Below the pieces are notes generated by a model. The model made no database searches, was not told where the DNA came from, and worked only from the letters and a program-made list of their open reading frames with translations. From the NCBI GenBank assembly GCA_946807835.1, contig OX327694.1:7018001-7082000 (forward strand): DNA of 64,000 nucleotides, written 5' to 3'. Shown one piece after another: positions 1-12,559 of the stretch (the stretch's first letter is position 1; every line of letters begins with the position of its first letter). The DNA comes from Ailanthus altissimus (taxonomy: Eukaryota; Streptophyta; Magnoliopsida; Sapindales; Simaroubaceae). The position numbers were made by a program, and so were the translations under genes.

Positions 1-3000
1 ATTCTGATAGTAAGGACATCAACAAACTCTTCGTCTTGTCTCGAAGTGAAAAAGGAAATAGTCACAGTTGTATTACATTATTTGAGACTCTATTATATTT
101 GAACAAATTGCAAATATCTAAAAAATTTATTATATGTTCAATCAGATCATCACTTATAAGTCCACTAAATTATACTGAGTCTTTTAACATCTAGATTGTC
201 TCTGGCTAGATTTCAAAATAGTTGGCAGTTATTGTTAGCCAGCATATGTTGGTATGAATGACATTAATCATTAAGATTGCATAATCCCTCAAGAATCTAT
301 GCTCTGCATCTTGTTGTTAAAACTAAAATTGATTGGCAATAATATCTAGTTGAAAGGTAACCTGAAAGGAAAAACAAAAAATTTTAAAAAGCAATTGAGC
401 AGAAAAAAGTAGAAAAGTAACTATAAAACAAATAAAAAGTCTAAAGTAAAAGTAAGATATATTAGTACTAGCATTAATAAGAACAATAAATTAATTCCAT
501 AGAAATTGTGCTAAAAACTTGTTATGTTCCCACAAAGAATTGTTGTTATTGTTATGCTAAGTACTAAAATTGCGTCTTCTTGCTTTTATTCAGATGAATG
601 AAAATCAAAAGGTAGTAATCTAAACTAAATAACAGAAAAGTAACAAAATAAAAAAGACTAAGGATAATAAAGTATAATCCCTAATAATATATAAAACCTA
701 GGATTATAACTATCTCTCGAAATGTTACTTGAACCAATTAATCTTTTCTTAAGTTAATCTCTCAATATAAATTGTTGGCTAAATTCTTATTATCATCACA
801 ACCTTCTATCGATGGTTTAGTGACTATGTCTTACCCTATCAATTATCTATATGTCTATGGTAATTAAATAAAAATAAGATTCATTAATAACTGATCTATT
901 AATACTATATATGTATATGGGTATATATCTATCCTATATGAACTTATAACTATTACACTATGATTATATATCAAATTATTCAAGGTGAACACTTAAATTC
1001 CTTCGTCAAGTTCATTAAGGTTTCCACAATAATCTAATTAGTACTCAAATAATTAGAAAACATTAAGCGTAGAATAATTAAATAAGTTCATAAGAAAAGA
1101 ATTTGAATTCAATCACATATCAAGTTCAAAATTGTAACCCTATATATAAAATTTAGCTCATAATGAAACCTAGAGTTTTATAACATAAATTGATAAACAT
1201 AATGAAGAAAAACAAAAGATAAAAGTAAAGGAAGAAGAAAACACGACTCAGTGTCTTAATTCAGCATTTCCTCTCTTCAACTTACAGTTAAACCCTTATT
1301 TAATCTTCAAATAATGATCTAAATTCCCTAAAACTTGTTCTCTTTGGTGCTCTCCCTTTTTGTCTCTCTTTTTGGCTCCAAAAGGCTCCTTTTTATAAAT
1401 TTTTGTGGCTTCAAAGTAAAGCAACTTCAATTCCAAACTGATTAGAATTTCTTTTTTATCACACTGGCGCTACAGCATTGGCTTTTGGGCATTATGGTGC
1501 TAGACTCTAACTTTAATGCCAAAGTATTAAGATCGAAAATGCATTCTTCTGGGCTTCGATCAAGCATCATGGCCTTGACTGCTAAGCGTCGTACTGCTAG
1601 GGTCTTTGACTTGAGCACTGTAACTTTGATATAGAATGTCACGGTGTTGGCTTTTTTTTCTTGATTTCTTCTTTATTTTTGTCCAATTGCCAATATCTTT
1701 GGGCCAAATGTTTGAAAACCTATAAATCAACAATAAATTACATAGATAGCCAAATAATCTCAATTAAACGAACAAATATTAAAATTAAAAGATGAAAAGT
1801 TTAAACCTACTTAACCTTTATCATACCACAAAAAAGGGAAAAATAACTCTTACCTCTCAAATATTCTTATTGCAGCGACTAACAAGAGATTGATTGTGGC
1901 AAGTTCGAGAAACTGATTGGTGAGACACTGAGATGGAAATAACACCAATTAAATGTTAACTGAGTAAGTTAGTAAGGCAAGAAGGTTGAGCTAGGAGACT
2001 GTCCTTACTTGATAATCACCGATGTTTAGTGGAAAGTATAATCTAAGACAAAGAAAGGTCTTAAAGAGATAAAGGTGAAGGACGAAACAAGGGTGTCTGA
2101 GTCTCTTTTTCCTTTAAAAATGTAAATAGTGATCATGATGGGCAAAGTAAAACAACTAACAAGAAATAAAGAGTGAACCAACCCACAATGTTCAATTTGA
2201 TCGTACCTTTAGGGGGTAGGAGCTACCACATGTTGAATGCTAAGTAGGATAGTGTGTATGGCTTAAAAACGTGACCACACATGTTAGGAGCATACTAAAT
2301 TAGTAAGGAGATGCTAAAATGATGCAACTGCCTTCGCTTACCTCACGTGATGGCGGAAACAATTTGGTCAAACACCTTTGAAAAATTAAAAAAAGGCAAG
2401 AATTTTACCACCAAAAATGAAAAAAAAAAAAAGAAAAAAAATGAGAATGAGTCATAGGGATTGATTGGGAAATAAAGTGTGCTACATGTTAGGTAATGGA
2501 GTTTCTACTATCTATTTAACTCAACTTTAATAACTAGAAGGGTTGTTGTTATAGGGTAATTGTGGTAACATATGAGCCGTTTTCAAGCAGCCACTTGGCC
2601 ATTCAAGCCCACACCTCTAGAAGGCAGCTTAGCTTAAATAAGAACTATGTCACTAAACTCAATAAGGGCCTGATTCCATCAGCATCTCACATCTAAGTTG
2701 TAGGGTATATTGGGTATGGGCCACTTAGGGATCCACATCACCATTGAGCTTTATAGCCAGGGAATATGCCAACAGGGCTAGGACGATTTTCACATTACTA
2801 TCAAACCCAACGATTAAAGAACTCGTAAGTAAAGCCATGTTGACTTTCATGTCATCACTGAGCCTCATTAACGCTCACCAAATAAGCCTTACTATTGGAC
2901 AACTAAGAGGATAAGGTCTAAAAATAGGATGTAATCTCGGGGGCCACTGTTGCATCGCCATGTTAATATGCTTACACCAGTTGAGGCTCAAAACATCAAC

Positions 3001-5313
3001 ATTGAGGAGCAAGGTGTTGTCTGCTTATCCACCAATTTGACTACCTCACAAACTACCTAATCAGAGGAACACTTGTACTCTAAATACTAAGGAGCTTAAT
3101 TGCCAAGCAGCCCAGGATTTTAACATTTCTTCAAAATGCCCTAATAAAATAAAGATCATCCAGCTGTCTATCTCCACATGTCATCTCAAGGAGCATTCTC
3201 TAAACCATCTTTCTTTGTAACTCTCAGAGTATATTCTTAAATTTTTTAACACAAGGCCAGTTACTCAATACACTAGATGAGTAAGAAAATAACTTTCTCC
3301 TTCTTCCCTAACTATCTCTAAGGCAAAAACTTTAGGATAAACCTTGACCACATTGACCACCATCTTACTTAAGTCTTAAAAAGCCATCCTTGGCCATCTC
3401 GTTGGTGCTTACCTTTAATCAAGTGTTTTCTATTCTCTACATATCTAAACAGCTTAACATCATCCTTGCTTGTGCTAAACAACTCCCAAATTAGCACTTC
3501 ATCCTCAACTAACTCACTAATTAGTTCAAATCCACCTTTTGGCATTAATCAACCCAATAATTCTTAATGTTTAGCGCTATAAGCAATTTTGGACCACAAC
3601 AAAAATGTCCAAGTCCACCTCTTGGCATAAATAAATCTAATTTGGTCCAATCCCTCCTTCAGCAAATTCTTAATTAATTTAAGATTATAACTAATTTTAG
3701 ACCACAATAAAAGTGTGTATATATATATATATTGTCTTTTATTAAGTAAAAAAATTATTTATACTACGAATAGAGTAAAATACTTTTTTTCTATAATATA
3801 AAGTAAAATTAATTAATTTAATTAAATTATTTATTATATATTTTTACTTTTATTAAAAATTACTACTTTAAAAGAAAAACATACGTCACAAATATTTGGG
3901 ATACTATCTTAAATATCTTTAAAGCAAAGCTTAATATCAATAATACTTATTAGTTTGTAAAATAAACAATAATGCTTTGTTATTAAAAAATATTCGGTAG
4001 AAGTTAAAATATTTATATTAAATAATATGAAAATTTTAAATTACCCTTTTAATTTTTAAAAAAGTAATAAAATAATTATTTTATTCTTAAAAAGCAATGG
4101 GAAATCACCGTTTCCCATAAAAGGAATTGACTTTTAAGTAATAAAAAATTAATGTTTTATTTTTTAAATTATTATATTTATATGTGAATAAATGTTTAAT
4201 ATTTAATAAATATCACTCTCCTAAATCATCATAAAATTCATTGTTTATTTTTTGTTATTAAGCAAAATAAATTATTAAGAAAAAAAAGAGAAACATAATT
4301 TTAATTAGAAAATCACCAAACCTCCTTTTCCATCGTTAACCTTTAGAACTGCACGAACCTTCTCATAGAATAAAACAAAATGAAAATTATTTCTTCCATC
4401 ACCAAACCAAAAATAAAACTCTATAAAAAAAAAAAATTAAACTACACCCAACCCATCAAATGCAGACTAGTGCCCGTGTTCTGCAATTTACAACGCATCA
4501 AATCCAAATCAGTAATTAAAAATTCTTTCTTCCATCAGAAGTTTAATAGCAATTAAAAGCCTAGAATCTGCCATTCAAGAGCAAATAAATTCATCTGATC
4601 CCGCCCATCACCGCCGCTCCACCACCATATTTCACTTCCGATCCGCCACCATTCAAATCAGATGTTTCCGGCCGTTCAAACCCAACCGTCGTCGTCGTGA
4701 ACCAAGGTGGAGAACCACGCGAATGGTCCTTCGATCCACTGCCTCTTCGTCCTTTGATCCACCGCCTCTTCGTCTCAAATAATGTGTGAACTAAAGTCGA
4801 GGAATGGGATCGATAATGGAGGAGATGGCGATAACCATTTATTTTAGAATAGACTAATTATGGGTAAGACAACAATTTTAATATTCTTATTTGAAAATAT
4901 CATAACCACAATGAAATACTTAATTTTAAAATTAATTTACCTACTCAACCATCCAGACTTGTATTTTGCTCAAGAGTTTTTTCTAATTTTGAAATTAATT
5001 TACCTTAATTTTAATATTTTTTTTTTCCAATCAAATGTGAAACACTATATTATTGTTTGTTAGCACTATATTATTGTATTATTTAAAAAAAAAAAACAAG
5101 AGAGAGAGAGAGAGAGTTGTTGTTGTATTAATGCATGTATAGAATTATTTTTTATTCAATATGTAAAAAAGTACAAAACGCTCTTCAGTAATACTGCTTA
5201 TTAGCAATAGTAATTAATTTGCGTTCCGATTCAGGAGCAACATATATAATTAGAATTAACACTGATTTAATACCGCAAAAGACTTCACTGATACTTGTGT
5301 TGTAGATGTCAGG
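1..5313. other. Intergenic, AT-rich, no gene seen
   Basis: No reading frame with a recognisable domain or splice structure is visible on either strand. Base composition is AT-rich except for a GC-richer patch near 1447-1640 and a CCGCC-rich stretch at about 4600-4780, which contains a 23-bp tandem duplication (units start at 4726 and 4749). There is a short TA run at 3716-3732 and an AG run at about 5099-5116. The 2.0-3.7 kb part has the mixed composition of old transposon DNA, but I could not assign a family or ends. The small ORF at 4860-5063 is low-complexity and not believable as a gene. Confidence 0.6.
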
Positions 5314-7505
5314 TCACTGTGGATAGGCCTCAATAATGGAAGAAAAAGTTGGAATGTTTATGATTTTGTAGCGAGGGAACCCTGCTTTCTCCAATGTTTT
5401 CTTCCATTCAAGCTCAGTCCTTTCTTTTCCACCCGTGTGAGTCATCATGACTACATCAATTACCATGCCCAAGTCATCGTTTGAGCCACTATTTCCTTCA
5501 GGCTCTAGAACAGTGTCAACAATAATGACCTTTCCACTATTCTTTGATATTAATGCTTGCCGACAATTTTTCAAAATCTTCACACAACCTTCATCGTTCC
5601 AGTCATGCAATATTGACTGCATAAATGGTTACAGTTAAGTTAATTTGAATCACATTGGAAATCAAATTTAGAAAGTTTTATAATTCTACCATGTCTGCAC
5701 AAAAGTTTTTAAAAACTTTTATTATTTCATAAATTACATATTTTAAAATATATAAATTGTGTATGGTAAGTTACTTGTATTAAATTATCTTTATTACATA
5801 TCAATAATTATATTTTAAATTAGTCATTAAATTTAAGTTAAATATGTCAGAGTTATAATATTTATATTTATTATTATTTAAGAATTTTATATTTATTAAA
5901 ATAGTTGAAGAGTTACAAAATTTAATATAAATAATAGAACTCTTAAAGTTATAATTTTAAAATTCAAATTCATTATTAATAAAATTAATTCTAAGAGTTA
6001 CAAATTTAAAACATTAATTACACATTAATTTTTAGTTATAAAATATTTTAAATTATAAAAATATTAAATTAATATTAGTTTGAATACTTTAAGTCTTACT
6101 ACTACTATTATATAAATTGTGCTAATCTTTCAATAGAAATGGAGTGTGTAAAAGTAAAGAAGAAAAAAGAAAAATATGAAAATGTTCTATGTTTATACCT
6201 TTTAATTATAAATTTTTATAAAAAAATATATTTTTTTATATTGTATTTTAAATCAACTATGATAAGATATATTTTTTTATATTGTATTTTAAATCAACTA
6301 TGATAAGAGAGAATTGATATGATCTTCTAATAATTGTTCTCATTAAAAAAATAGTTGTGAGTATAAAATTAAATTTTAACGCCATATAAATTTGTCACTA
6401 CCCGTGAGTAGAGAACTAATTAATTTTAAAATATTATTCTCTAACATGCTTCTTTATACTTAAGACTATATTTTATCTTTGTTTACTCTTTATTTTCTTA
6501 CATATATTTTATTTATATATTCTATATCTTTTATATAAGATGACATATAATATAGAATATAATTAAAATAATATATAAAATAAATTTACCCAACTTACCA
6601 TTCATCAATTGCAACCAAAACAACATTTTCGGATTATTGGAAGTACATTGCCATTTTGATAAAGAGAAAATTAGTCTAGTAACTTCAATTACTACACCAC
6701 CAAAAGCATATACATTGACGATAGAGTATTGGATTCTCACCTTCATCAGAATTGCATCCGCATTGGGAATGGCTTGAAACATGTTACCACCAACATGTGA
6801 GACTCCTTCATGCATAGGTGCTGTAGCGATGACATGTGGCAAATCAAAGTTGATACCTTTGATGTGTGGATATGATTTTACAATCTCAGCTATCATCCCT
6901 CCAGTCCCACCTCCCACGTCCACTAATGATTTGATGCCATGAAAGCCATCTTCGTATCCTGCTAAAATCATCCCGGCAAGGATCTTGGCCGTACAAGCCA
7001 TGCCATCATTGAATATCTTGTTGAACTCAGGATTTTGTGATGCAAAGTCCCAAACATCGCAACCATAAACTTTGTAAAAAGCAATACCACCTTCTTTTAC
7101 ACATTGACTAAGCCTATGCCAAGGAGCCCAAGTTGTGGGGTAGAGCTCCATTAATAAGAGAGGAGCAAGACTCGTGTCAGAGTCGCGTAAAAGCCATTTA
7201 GACAAGTTGTTTAGCCCATATCGGATTTCTTCACCGGATGATGAGTGATGTGCAGTGAAGATTTTATTACGAACAAGCAATCTCATGATGCGACCAAGGC
7301 TGGAGATAACAGGGATTAATGGTGAATCTATGCACGAAGCTATCTCGGACAAGGTCATCGGTCCACCGTGAGAACGTATAATGTCGGCTATGCGGAGATC
7401 AACAGCACATTTTAGTGCCATAGAGTTTACAAAACTATATATTTGTGTACATATCTCTGCATGGTCGTCTCCTAGAGCCGCCCGCTGAGTTTCCACTGTC
7501 CCCAT
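5314..7505 (-). CDS. COMT-like S-adenosylmethionine O-methyltransferase, two exons
   Basis: A plant class II O-methyltransferase, which moves a methyl group from SAM to a hydroxyl of a small phenolic, alkaloid or indole-type acceptor, normally in the cytosol. Exon 1 is 7505-6741 (255 codons from an ATG at 7505). Exon 2 is 5616-5314 (100 residues plus stop). The 1124-nt intron has GT and AG borders and joins in phase 0, giving 355 aa, the usual family length. The N-terminal dimerisation domain fills about residues 15-110. The SAM-binding motif LVDVGGGTGG is at 194-203 and FDLPHVI at 220-226. The catalytic-base motif HDWND is at 259-263, with His259 the expected base. The protein ends in IEAYPQ, normal for the family. 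No stop or frameshift breaks it. The acceptor substrate cannot be read from sequence; resveratrol, norcoclaurine and acetylserotonin methyltransferases all share these motifs. Confidence 0.9.
6227..6308. repeat. Exact 41-bp tandem duplication in the O-methyltransferase intron
   Basis: Two adjacent copies of a 41-bp AT-rich unit start at 6227 and 6268, with no difference that I can see. It lies inside the intron and does not touch either splice site. Perfect identity suggests a recent event and a possible length polymorphism. Confidence 0.8.
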
Positions 7506-7588
7506 AATTCAAACTCTCTCTTATGATAATTATACCTTTGTCTTTGTAGAATGGGATAGAATCAAATTTAGAGGGATGAATAACGAGT

Positions 7589-7596
7589 TTATAAAG
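7589..7596 (-). promoter_or_regulatory. TATA-like box of the O-methyltransferase
   Basis: On the minus strand CTTTATAA lies about 85-90 bp upstream of the ATG at 7505, a normal plant TATA-to-start spacing once a short 5' UTR is allowed for. Assigned from motif and position only. Confidence 0.5.
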
Positions 7597-7599
7597 ACT

Positions 7600-9196
7600 T
7601 GGAGAAGAAGTTCCAGAAAGCTGAACTTAATTAGCTGTACTCCATACAAAATGTTAAGGTAAATTAAATGCGTATTGGGTTGGGCCAAGCTATATATGTT
7701 TGATCCTTTAAATTCTCTTCCTAGCCTACCACGGCGTCAGAATGTAACGCGTAGAGAGAGCTATATCAACCTTAATTCTTATTCCACTTACGTGAAAATC
7801 AGTGTGTAGTAGATCTATAGGTTAGGGAATCGGGATCGTCGAGAAAAACATAAGGTTAATCATTTATTATATTGTGATAGTCGAAACAGAAAAGAAAATT
7901 TCAGTGAATTCAAAAGTTGTTCGGAAAAAATTAGGTGACATTTATGAAAGTTCAACCAAGTTTTAAGGCCAAATTGTTTTAAAGAGCAGTACAGTTTAAA
8001 ATAGATTACCTTAATAAGTCGATCATAGATTTAAATTTATAAGCTTTTATAATTTGGTTTAAAAAAATTATTTAGTAAGATTCATATTATTAAACATATA
8101 ATATTATTTATGCCTTTAAAGCATATGAAATAATATTTTATTTAATTAATAAAAATTTATTTATATACATAATTAAAAATACATTGATGAGCTCGTATTT
8201 ATATAATAGGGGATCTATATATTAGACATATGATGTTAATTTAGATGGTATAGATCACAAGTTTTTTATAAATTAAATTTAGTTTATAGCTATTAATAAA
8301 AAAAAATATTTTATTATGTAAAGTTATAATTTTTCTATTTCTTATAGTGAATGATTTGTCTTGATCATCGAAGTAGAGACTTCGAGTAAAAAAATTAGTG
8401 TATATATTACATTGAATGGGACTATTGTAAATTTGGATCTGATTAACTAAATGCCGTAGATTTTAATTTGCAAAAGTTTTAATAAGCTTAATTAATTTTA
8501 AGCCTGAGCATGTAATGAATTTACATTCATGTATTATATCTTTTGAGTTATCACAGAGTGAGATTCATATAAACGGTCAAAATTTCGATAACTTGGAGAT
8601 ATAATTTCATTGGTTGTGAGAACATATATATGTAAGATGAAATCTATTAAATAATGTCCACCTAAGTTGTTTGCAGTACTAAATCATTAAAATCTATGGT
8701 CGCAGATTATTCAATAAATTATTTATTGAATAATAATATTATTTGTAAATTTATTTACAAATATAGACATATTAAAAGTGATCATTAAAGTATTTAGTGT
8801 CTTAGAGGGTAAATAAATAATTAAATAGTCAAGACATTTTTTATGGCTTAGTTTTAATTATGGACATCAGTTAAATAGTCAATTAAGTAGTTATTATTGA
8901 ACTAAAGACCAAGCTAAGTTTAATTAAATGGACTTTTAATTAAATAAACTTTTACTTAATAACATATGTTACTAGAGTACAGCCTTTGACTTTTAGTGGA
9001 ATAGTTTGGGATTAACTTAAAAAAACTAGTGTATCATGATATGATTAGGACTAGGCCTTTTAAGTTGGAGTTAGGGAGCCCATGGGTCTTACAATCCTTC
9101 TACTAGCTCAAATCCTAATCAAACTCTAATTTTCTAATCCTAATCTGATTCTAAATATCAAAAAGAGATTTTTATATATATGAGAGGTATGAAGTA
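7600..9196. other. Intergenic, AT-rich, no gene seen
   Basis: This stretch lies between the O-methyltransferase promoter and the 5' LTR of the Copia remnant. It is very AT-rich, with no coding frame, RNA gene or terminal repeat that I can support. Confidence 0.55.
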
Positions 9197-10263
9197 TGTG
9201 AGACAGTTAATTAAAACTCATTAAAAAATTATTTGGAGAGCAAGCCAAGTATGTTGGGTATAAGAGGATCGAAGATGGACACAAAAGAAAAACAAAAAGA
9301 GGAAGCGATGCCTAGTGTCACGCCCCAAGTGCTCTCAAGCATTTCCTCGAGCACTTGGTGCGCGACTAGGCCTGCTGGAGGCCTCTTGGACCATGGAGCA
9401 CTACGTGGACTGGAGCTTCTAGAAGGCCCGCTGGTTAGGATGGAGAACCGGGCTTGGCCCGCAACTTATTAAGGAAGTTAACCCTAGTTAGACTTCCATA
9501 ATAGGTAGGAGAGCATCTAGGAATATTCTAAGGAATATTATCCCATCTAGTATATACACCGTTAGATCAAATAGATCTCAGCCATTGATTATATAGGGCT
9601 GCAACTATAAAAAGGGGAGACCCTCACTTGTATTTTTCATCTCATAGCTTGTTTTCTCTTCAGCAATATAGAGAGCATTCGTGCAAACACTTGGTGTGCT
9701 TCTTTTCTCTTCTCTTTGTGTGGTTTTCTAGGCTGCTTAGCACGCAACGCGTCTAAGGCCGCACGGTCTCGAAAACAGTCCGTGACACTAGGCATGGGCG
9801 CCGCAGCTCCCCAAACAGAGAGTGGGTGATGCGGTTTTCGGTACGAGAAATAGTATCCCATTTTATTTTAGTTTTTTTTGTCTCCTACTTGTTTCAAGTC
9901 TCTCTAAAATGACTCTCACATGTTAGAATTGACCTAGGTCGTCCTAAAGCCTATAAAAAGCCCTTTATTAGCTTATAAATATATCTTTGTGATCATAGCA
10001 TTCTTTGTAATTCTTAGTGAGAGAAACCCTTAGTTTACAATAGAGAGTAAATTATTTATGAGTTCTTTCTTGTAGAAGACATACTTTGTAAGTGCCTTGT
10101 GATTCAATAATAAAGAGTATGATCTGGATCCGCAGTGAACGTAGGCAAGTTACCGAACCATTTAAATTTTGTGTATACTTTCTCCTACCTTTCTTTCTCT
10201 TAATTTTCTTAATTGCTTGTTTCTGCATTATATTACTTAGGGTATTTGTTTCTTGTTTCAACA
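9197..10263 (+). mobile_element. 5' LTR of the Copia element, interrupted
   Basis: It begins TGTGAGAC and ends TTTCAACA three bases before the primer-binding site. It spans 1067 bp, of which 472 bp are an inserted solo LTR, so the original LTR was roughly 595 bp. The left ~115 bp match the 3' LTR at 12275 onward, and the GGGCGCC-rich part after the insertion also has a relative near 12,390-12,460. The exact left end rests on that match; I could not confirm a target-site duplication. Confidence 0.65.
9316..9787. mobile_element. Nested solo LTR (472 bp) with TGTCACG/CGTGACA ends
   Basis: A block with perfect 7-bp inverted ends (TGTCACG at 9316-9322, CGTGACA at 9781-9787) sits inside the Copia 5' LTR. 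CTAG occurs directly on both sides (9312-9315 and 9788-9791), read as a 4-bp target-site duplication. It is richer in GC than its surroundings and has a TATA-like box at 9606-9613, as an LTR promoter would. The end sequence resembles Ty3/Gypsy chromovirus LTRs, which is an inference. Small ORFs on both strands here are by-products of its composition. Confidence 0.75.
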
Positions 10264-10266
10264 AAA

Positions 10267-10278
10267 TGATATCAGAGC
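10267..10278 (+). other. Copia primer-binding site
   Basis: TGATATCAGAGC differs by one base from the usual plant Copia site TGGTATCAGAGC, which pairs with the initiator tRNA-Met 3' end. It lies three bases after the TTTCAACA end of the LTR, the expected position. Confidence 0.8.
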
Positions 10279-10293
10279 TTAGTTTTAAGCAAC

Positions 10294-12250
10294 ATGGCCA
10301 CACCAAAATTAAGGTAGAGAAATTCAACAGAACTAATGACTTCAATCTGTGAAAAATGAAAGTTAAGGTGTTGTTGGTGAGCCAATGGTTAGGCTTGGCA
10401 TTAGAGGAGACTGCAGCTCCATCTAGTAAAGAAAAAAAAATGCCAGAGTCATCTAAGGCTGAAGCAGAAAGAATGGACATTCAGGAAAGAGTTCACAGTA
10501 TAATTGTTCTGTCATTGAGCGATGAAGTACTAAGGGAAGTAGCAGGTGAGACAATAGCGATTGGTCTTTGGAAAAAGCTTGACTCTCTTTATATGCAAAA
10601 GTCGTTGGCCAACAGATTACATATAAAGAAGAAGCTGTATCAGTTGTCCATGTCAGAAAGGACGCCGATGAAAGATCATATAGATGCCTTTAACAAGATC
10701 ATTCTTGATCTTGAATCTATCAACATTAAGATAGAAAATGAAGATAAGGCAATCATCCTGCTGAGTTCACTTCTCAAGAGTTATAAGATCTTTATTAATA
10801 CGTTACTCTATTGCAGAGAGAGTTTAACGATGAGCGATGTAAAATCATCCTTAAACTCAAAACTATTAGGAAATCAAATTGAGGGTAATGCAGAAAGTTT
10901 ATCTGTAAGAAGAATGTCCTTATATAGAGATAGGAAGAAAAGGGGCTCAAGATCGAAGTCCACTAGGAAGTGTTATTACGGCAAGAAAAATGGACACTTC
11001 ATAAAGAATTGTCCGGAGAAGAAGGCACAAGACAAGAAGATAACATATGCTACGTTTGCCTATGATGATAGCTACGACAATATAGAGACTCTAGTCGCAA
11101 CTAATGGTAAGAGTACTGAACAATAAGTTCTTGATTCTGGTTGTACTTTTCACATATGCCCACGTAAATCTTGGTTTATAAATTTTCAGCCCATTAGTGA
11201 TGATGAGGTGTTAATGATAATTACATTGCTTGTCAGATGATGAGAATTAGTAGTATTAAACTTAGATTGCATGATGGGCCAGTGAGAGAGTTGACAGAAG
11301 TTAGGTATGTTCTTAACCTCAAGAGAAACTTTATCTCACTATGGACTTTAGACCATAATGGGTGTTCCATCAGGATTAACAAAAGAGTTTTGAGAGTATT
11401 AAAGAGTTTCATGGTGGTAATGAGATGAGAGAAGTACAAATGTGTTTATGTGCTAAAGGGAGAAGTTGTAAGTGGTTCTGCATTATTCTTTGTAAATGAT
11501 GAGGATATGTAAACTAAGTTATGACATCTTAGACTAGCACACCTAGGTGAGAGAAACTTGAAATTTTTATTTAGTTAAAAGGCGTTTGGTGAGGATAGGT
11601 TCTAGCCATTAAAGGTTTGTGAACATTGTATGCTTGGAAAAGCACATAAAGTAAGATTTAGTACCGACGAGCACAAAATTAAGGGGACTCTTAACTACAT
11701 ACACTCAAATCTTTGGAGACCAGCTTAGACAACTACTCGTGGAGGTGTTAGGTATTTTCTCAATTTGATTGATGACTATTCAAAGAAGTTGTGGGTTTAT
11801 GTGTTGAAAAGTAAGGATTAAATGTTTGATACGTTCAAGACTTGGAAAGCTTTGATTGAGAAATAAACTGAAGAATTAAAAGGCTAAGAACTAACAATGG
11901 CCTCGAGTGTTGCAATAGAGAGTTTGATAAGTTTTGTGCCAAGCATAGGATTGGAAGGTATAGAATAGTGAGATCAGCACCACAACAGAATGACGTAGCT
12001 GAGAGAATGAATAGAACCCTACTTGAAAGAGTTAGATGCATGCTTACCAATACAAAGATGTCTAAAGCTTTCTGGGATAAACTATGATGATTGTAGCTTA
12101 CTTGATTAATAGAAGTCTCTCCTCAGTAATAGACTTCAAGATGCCACTATCTTCGGTAAAATTCGTCCTATGTAAGGACTTAACCAGAGTCACTACTTTG
12201 TGTGGGTGACTAAAGATGCGGATATGAACGATTAAAAGGCTTTTTATGGA
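10294..12250 (+). pseudogene. Copia gag-protease-integrase remnant
   Basis: The likely original ATG is at 10294, but its frame stops at once, so a 1-bp shift is needed. A TGA at 10350 then replaces the Trp expected after FNL. The longest open part is 10356-11126, a gag of the UBN2 type ending in a zinc knuckle CYYGKKNGHFIKNC whose second Cys has become Gly. A TAA follows, then the protease motif LDSGCTFHICP (11130-11162) in the same frame. The pre-integrase motif HLRLAHLGERNL lies near 11,530. Integrase pieces follow (IDDYSK, then TNNGLE, where the catalytic Asp is Asn, then VAERMNRTLLE) to about 12,090. Reverse transcriptase and RNase H are absent. It is clearly dead, with several independent lesions. 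Confidence 0.85.
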
Positions 12251-12274
12251 TGATTTTGAATCAAGAAGGGGATT

Positions 12275-12470
12275 TGTGAAAGACTTGATTAAAAATCATT
12301 AAGAAATAATTTGGAGAGCAAGTTAAGTATATTGGGTACACGAGGATTGAAGATGGACATGAAAGGAGGAAACAGTGCCCAGACGTGGGCGCCACGGTGT
12401 TAAAGAGTAGGCTCTACGGTGTCAAGGAGTGGGCATCATAGAGCCCCAGACAGAGAGTGGGCGCCGTAGC
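12275..12470 (+). mobile_element. 3' LTR fragment of the Copia element
   Basis: It starts TGTGAAAG directly after a purine-rich tract and matches the first part of the 5' LTR, then reaches the GGGCGCC-rich segment. Homology to the rest of the 5' LTR fades after about 12,470, so the LTR is truncated or rearranged. A GC-rich stretch with repeated GGGCGCC-type words runs on to about 12,555. Confidence 0.6.
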
Positions 12471-12559
12471 ACCATGTCCAACACCGCAGCGCTGGGCGTG
12501 GGACATTCAGTGCTGCGGCTCCAAGGAGTGGGTGTCATGGCGCCCGGTGAGGGAAACAA

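Larger units (their letters stand above)
9197..12470 (+). mobile_element. Degenerate Ty1/Copia LTR retrotransposon
   Basis: The start of the 5' LTR (TGTGAGAC, from 9197) is repeated at 12275 (TGTGAAAG), and the homology runs on for about 100 bp in both places, including a shared stretch beginning TTTGGAGAGCAAG. A primer-binding site follows the 5' LTR at 10267. A purine-rich tract (about 12263-12274) precedes the 3' copy. Between them are gag, protease and integrase remnants in Copia order (protease and integrase before the place for reverse transcriptase), but reverse transcriptase and RNase H are missing. The 5' LTR carries a nested solo LTR and the 3' LTR is cut short or rearranged after about 12,470. 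The element cannot move on its own. Confidence 0.8.

Noticed and set aside
4860..5063. 67-codon ORF
   Set aside because: It is made of Ile/Leu/Phe/Tyr codons from AT-rich DNA; no sign of a gene.
9233..9861. Small ORFs as genes (9233-9472 plus strand, 9637-9861 minus strand)
   Set aside because: They lie in the Copia LTR and the nested solo LTR and have no domain; GC-rich LTR composition explains them.
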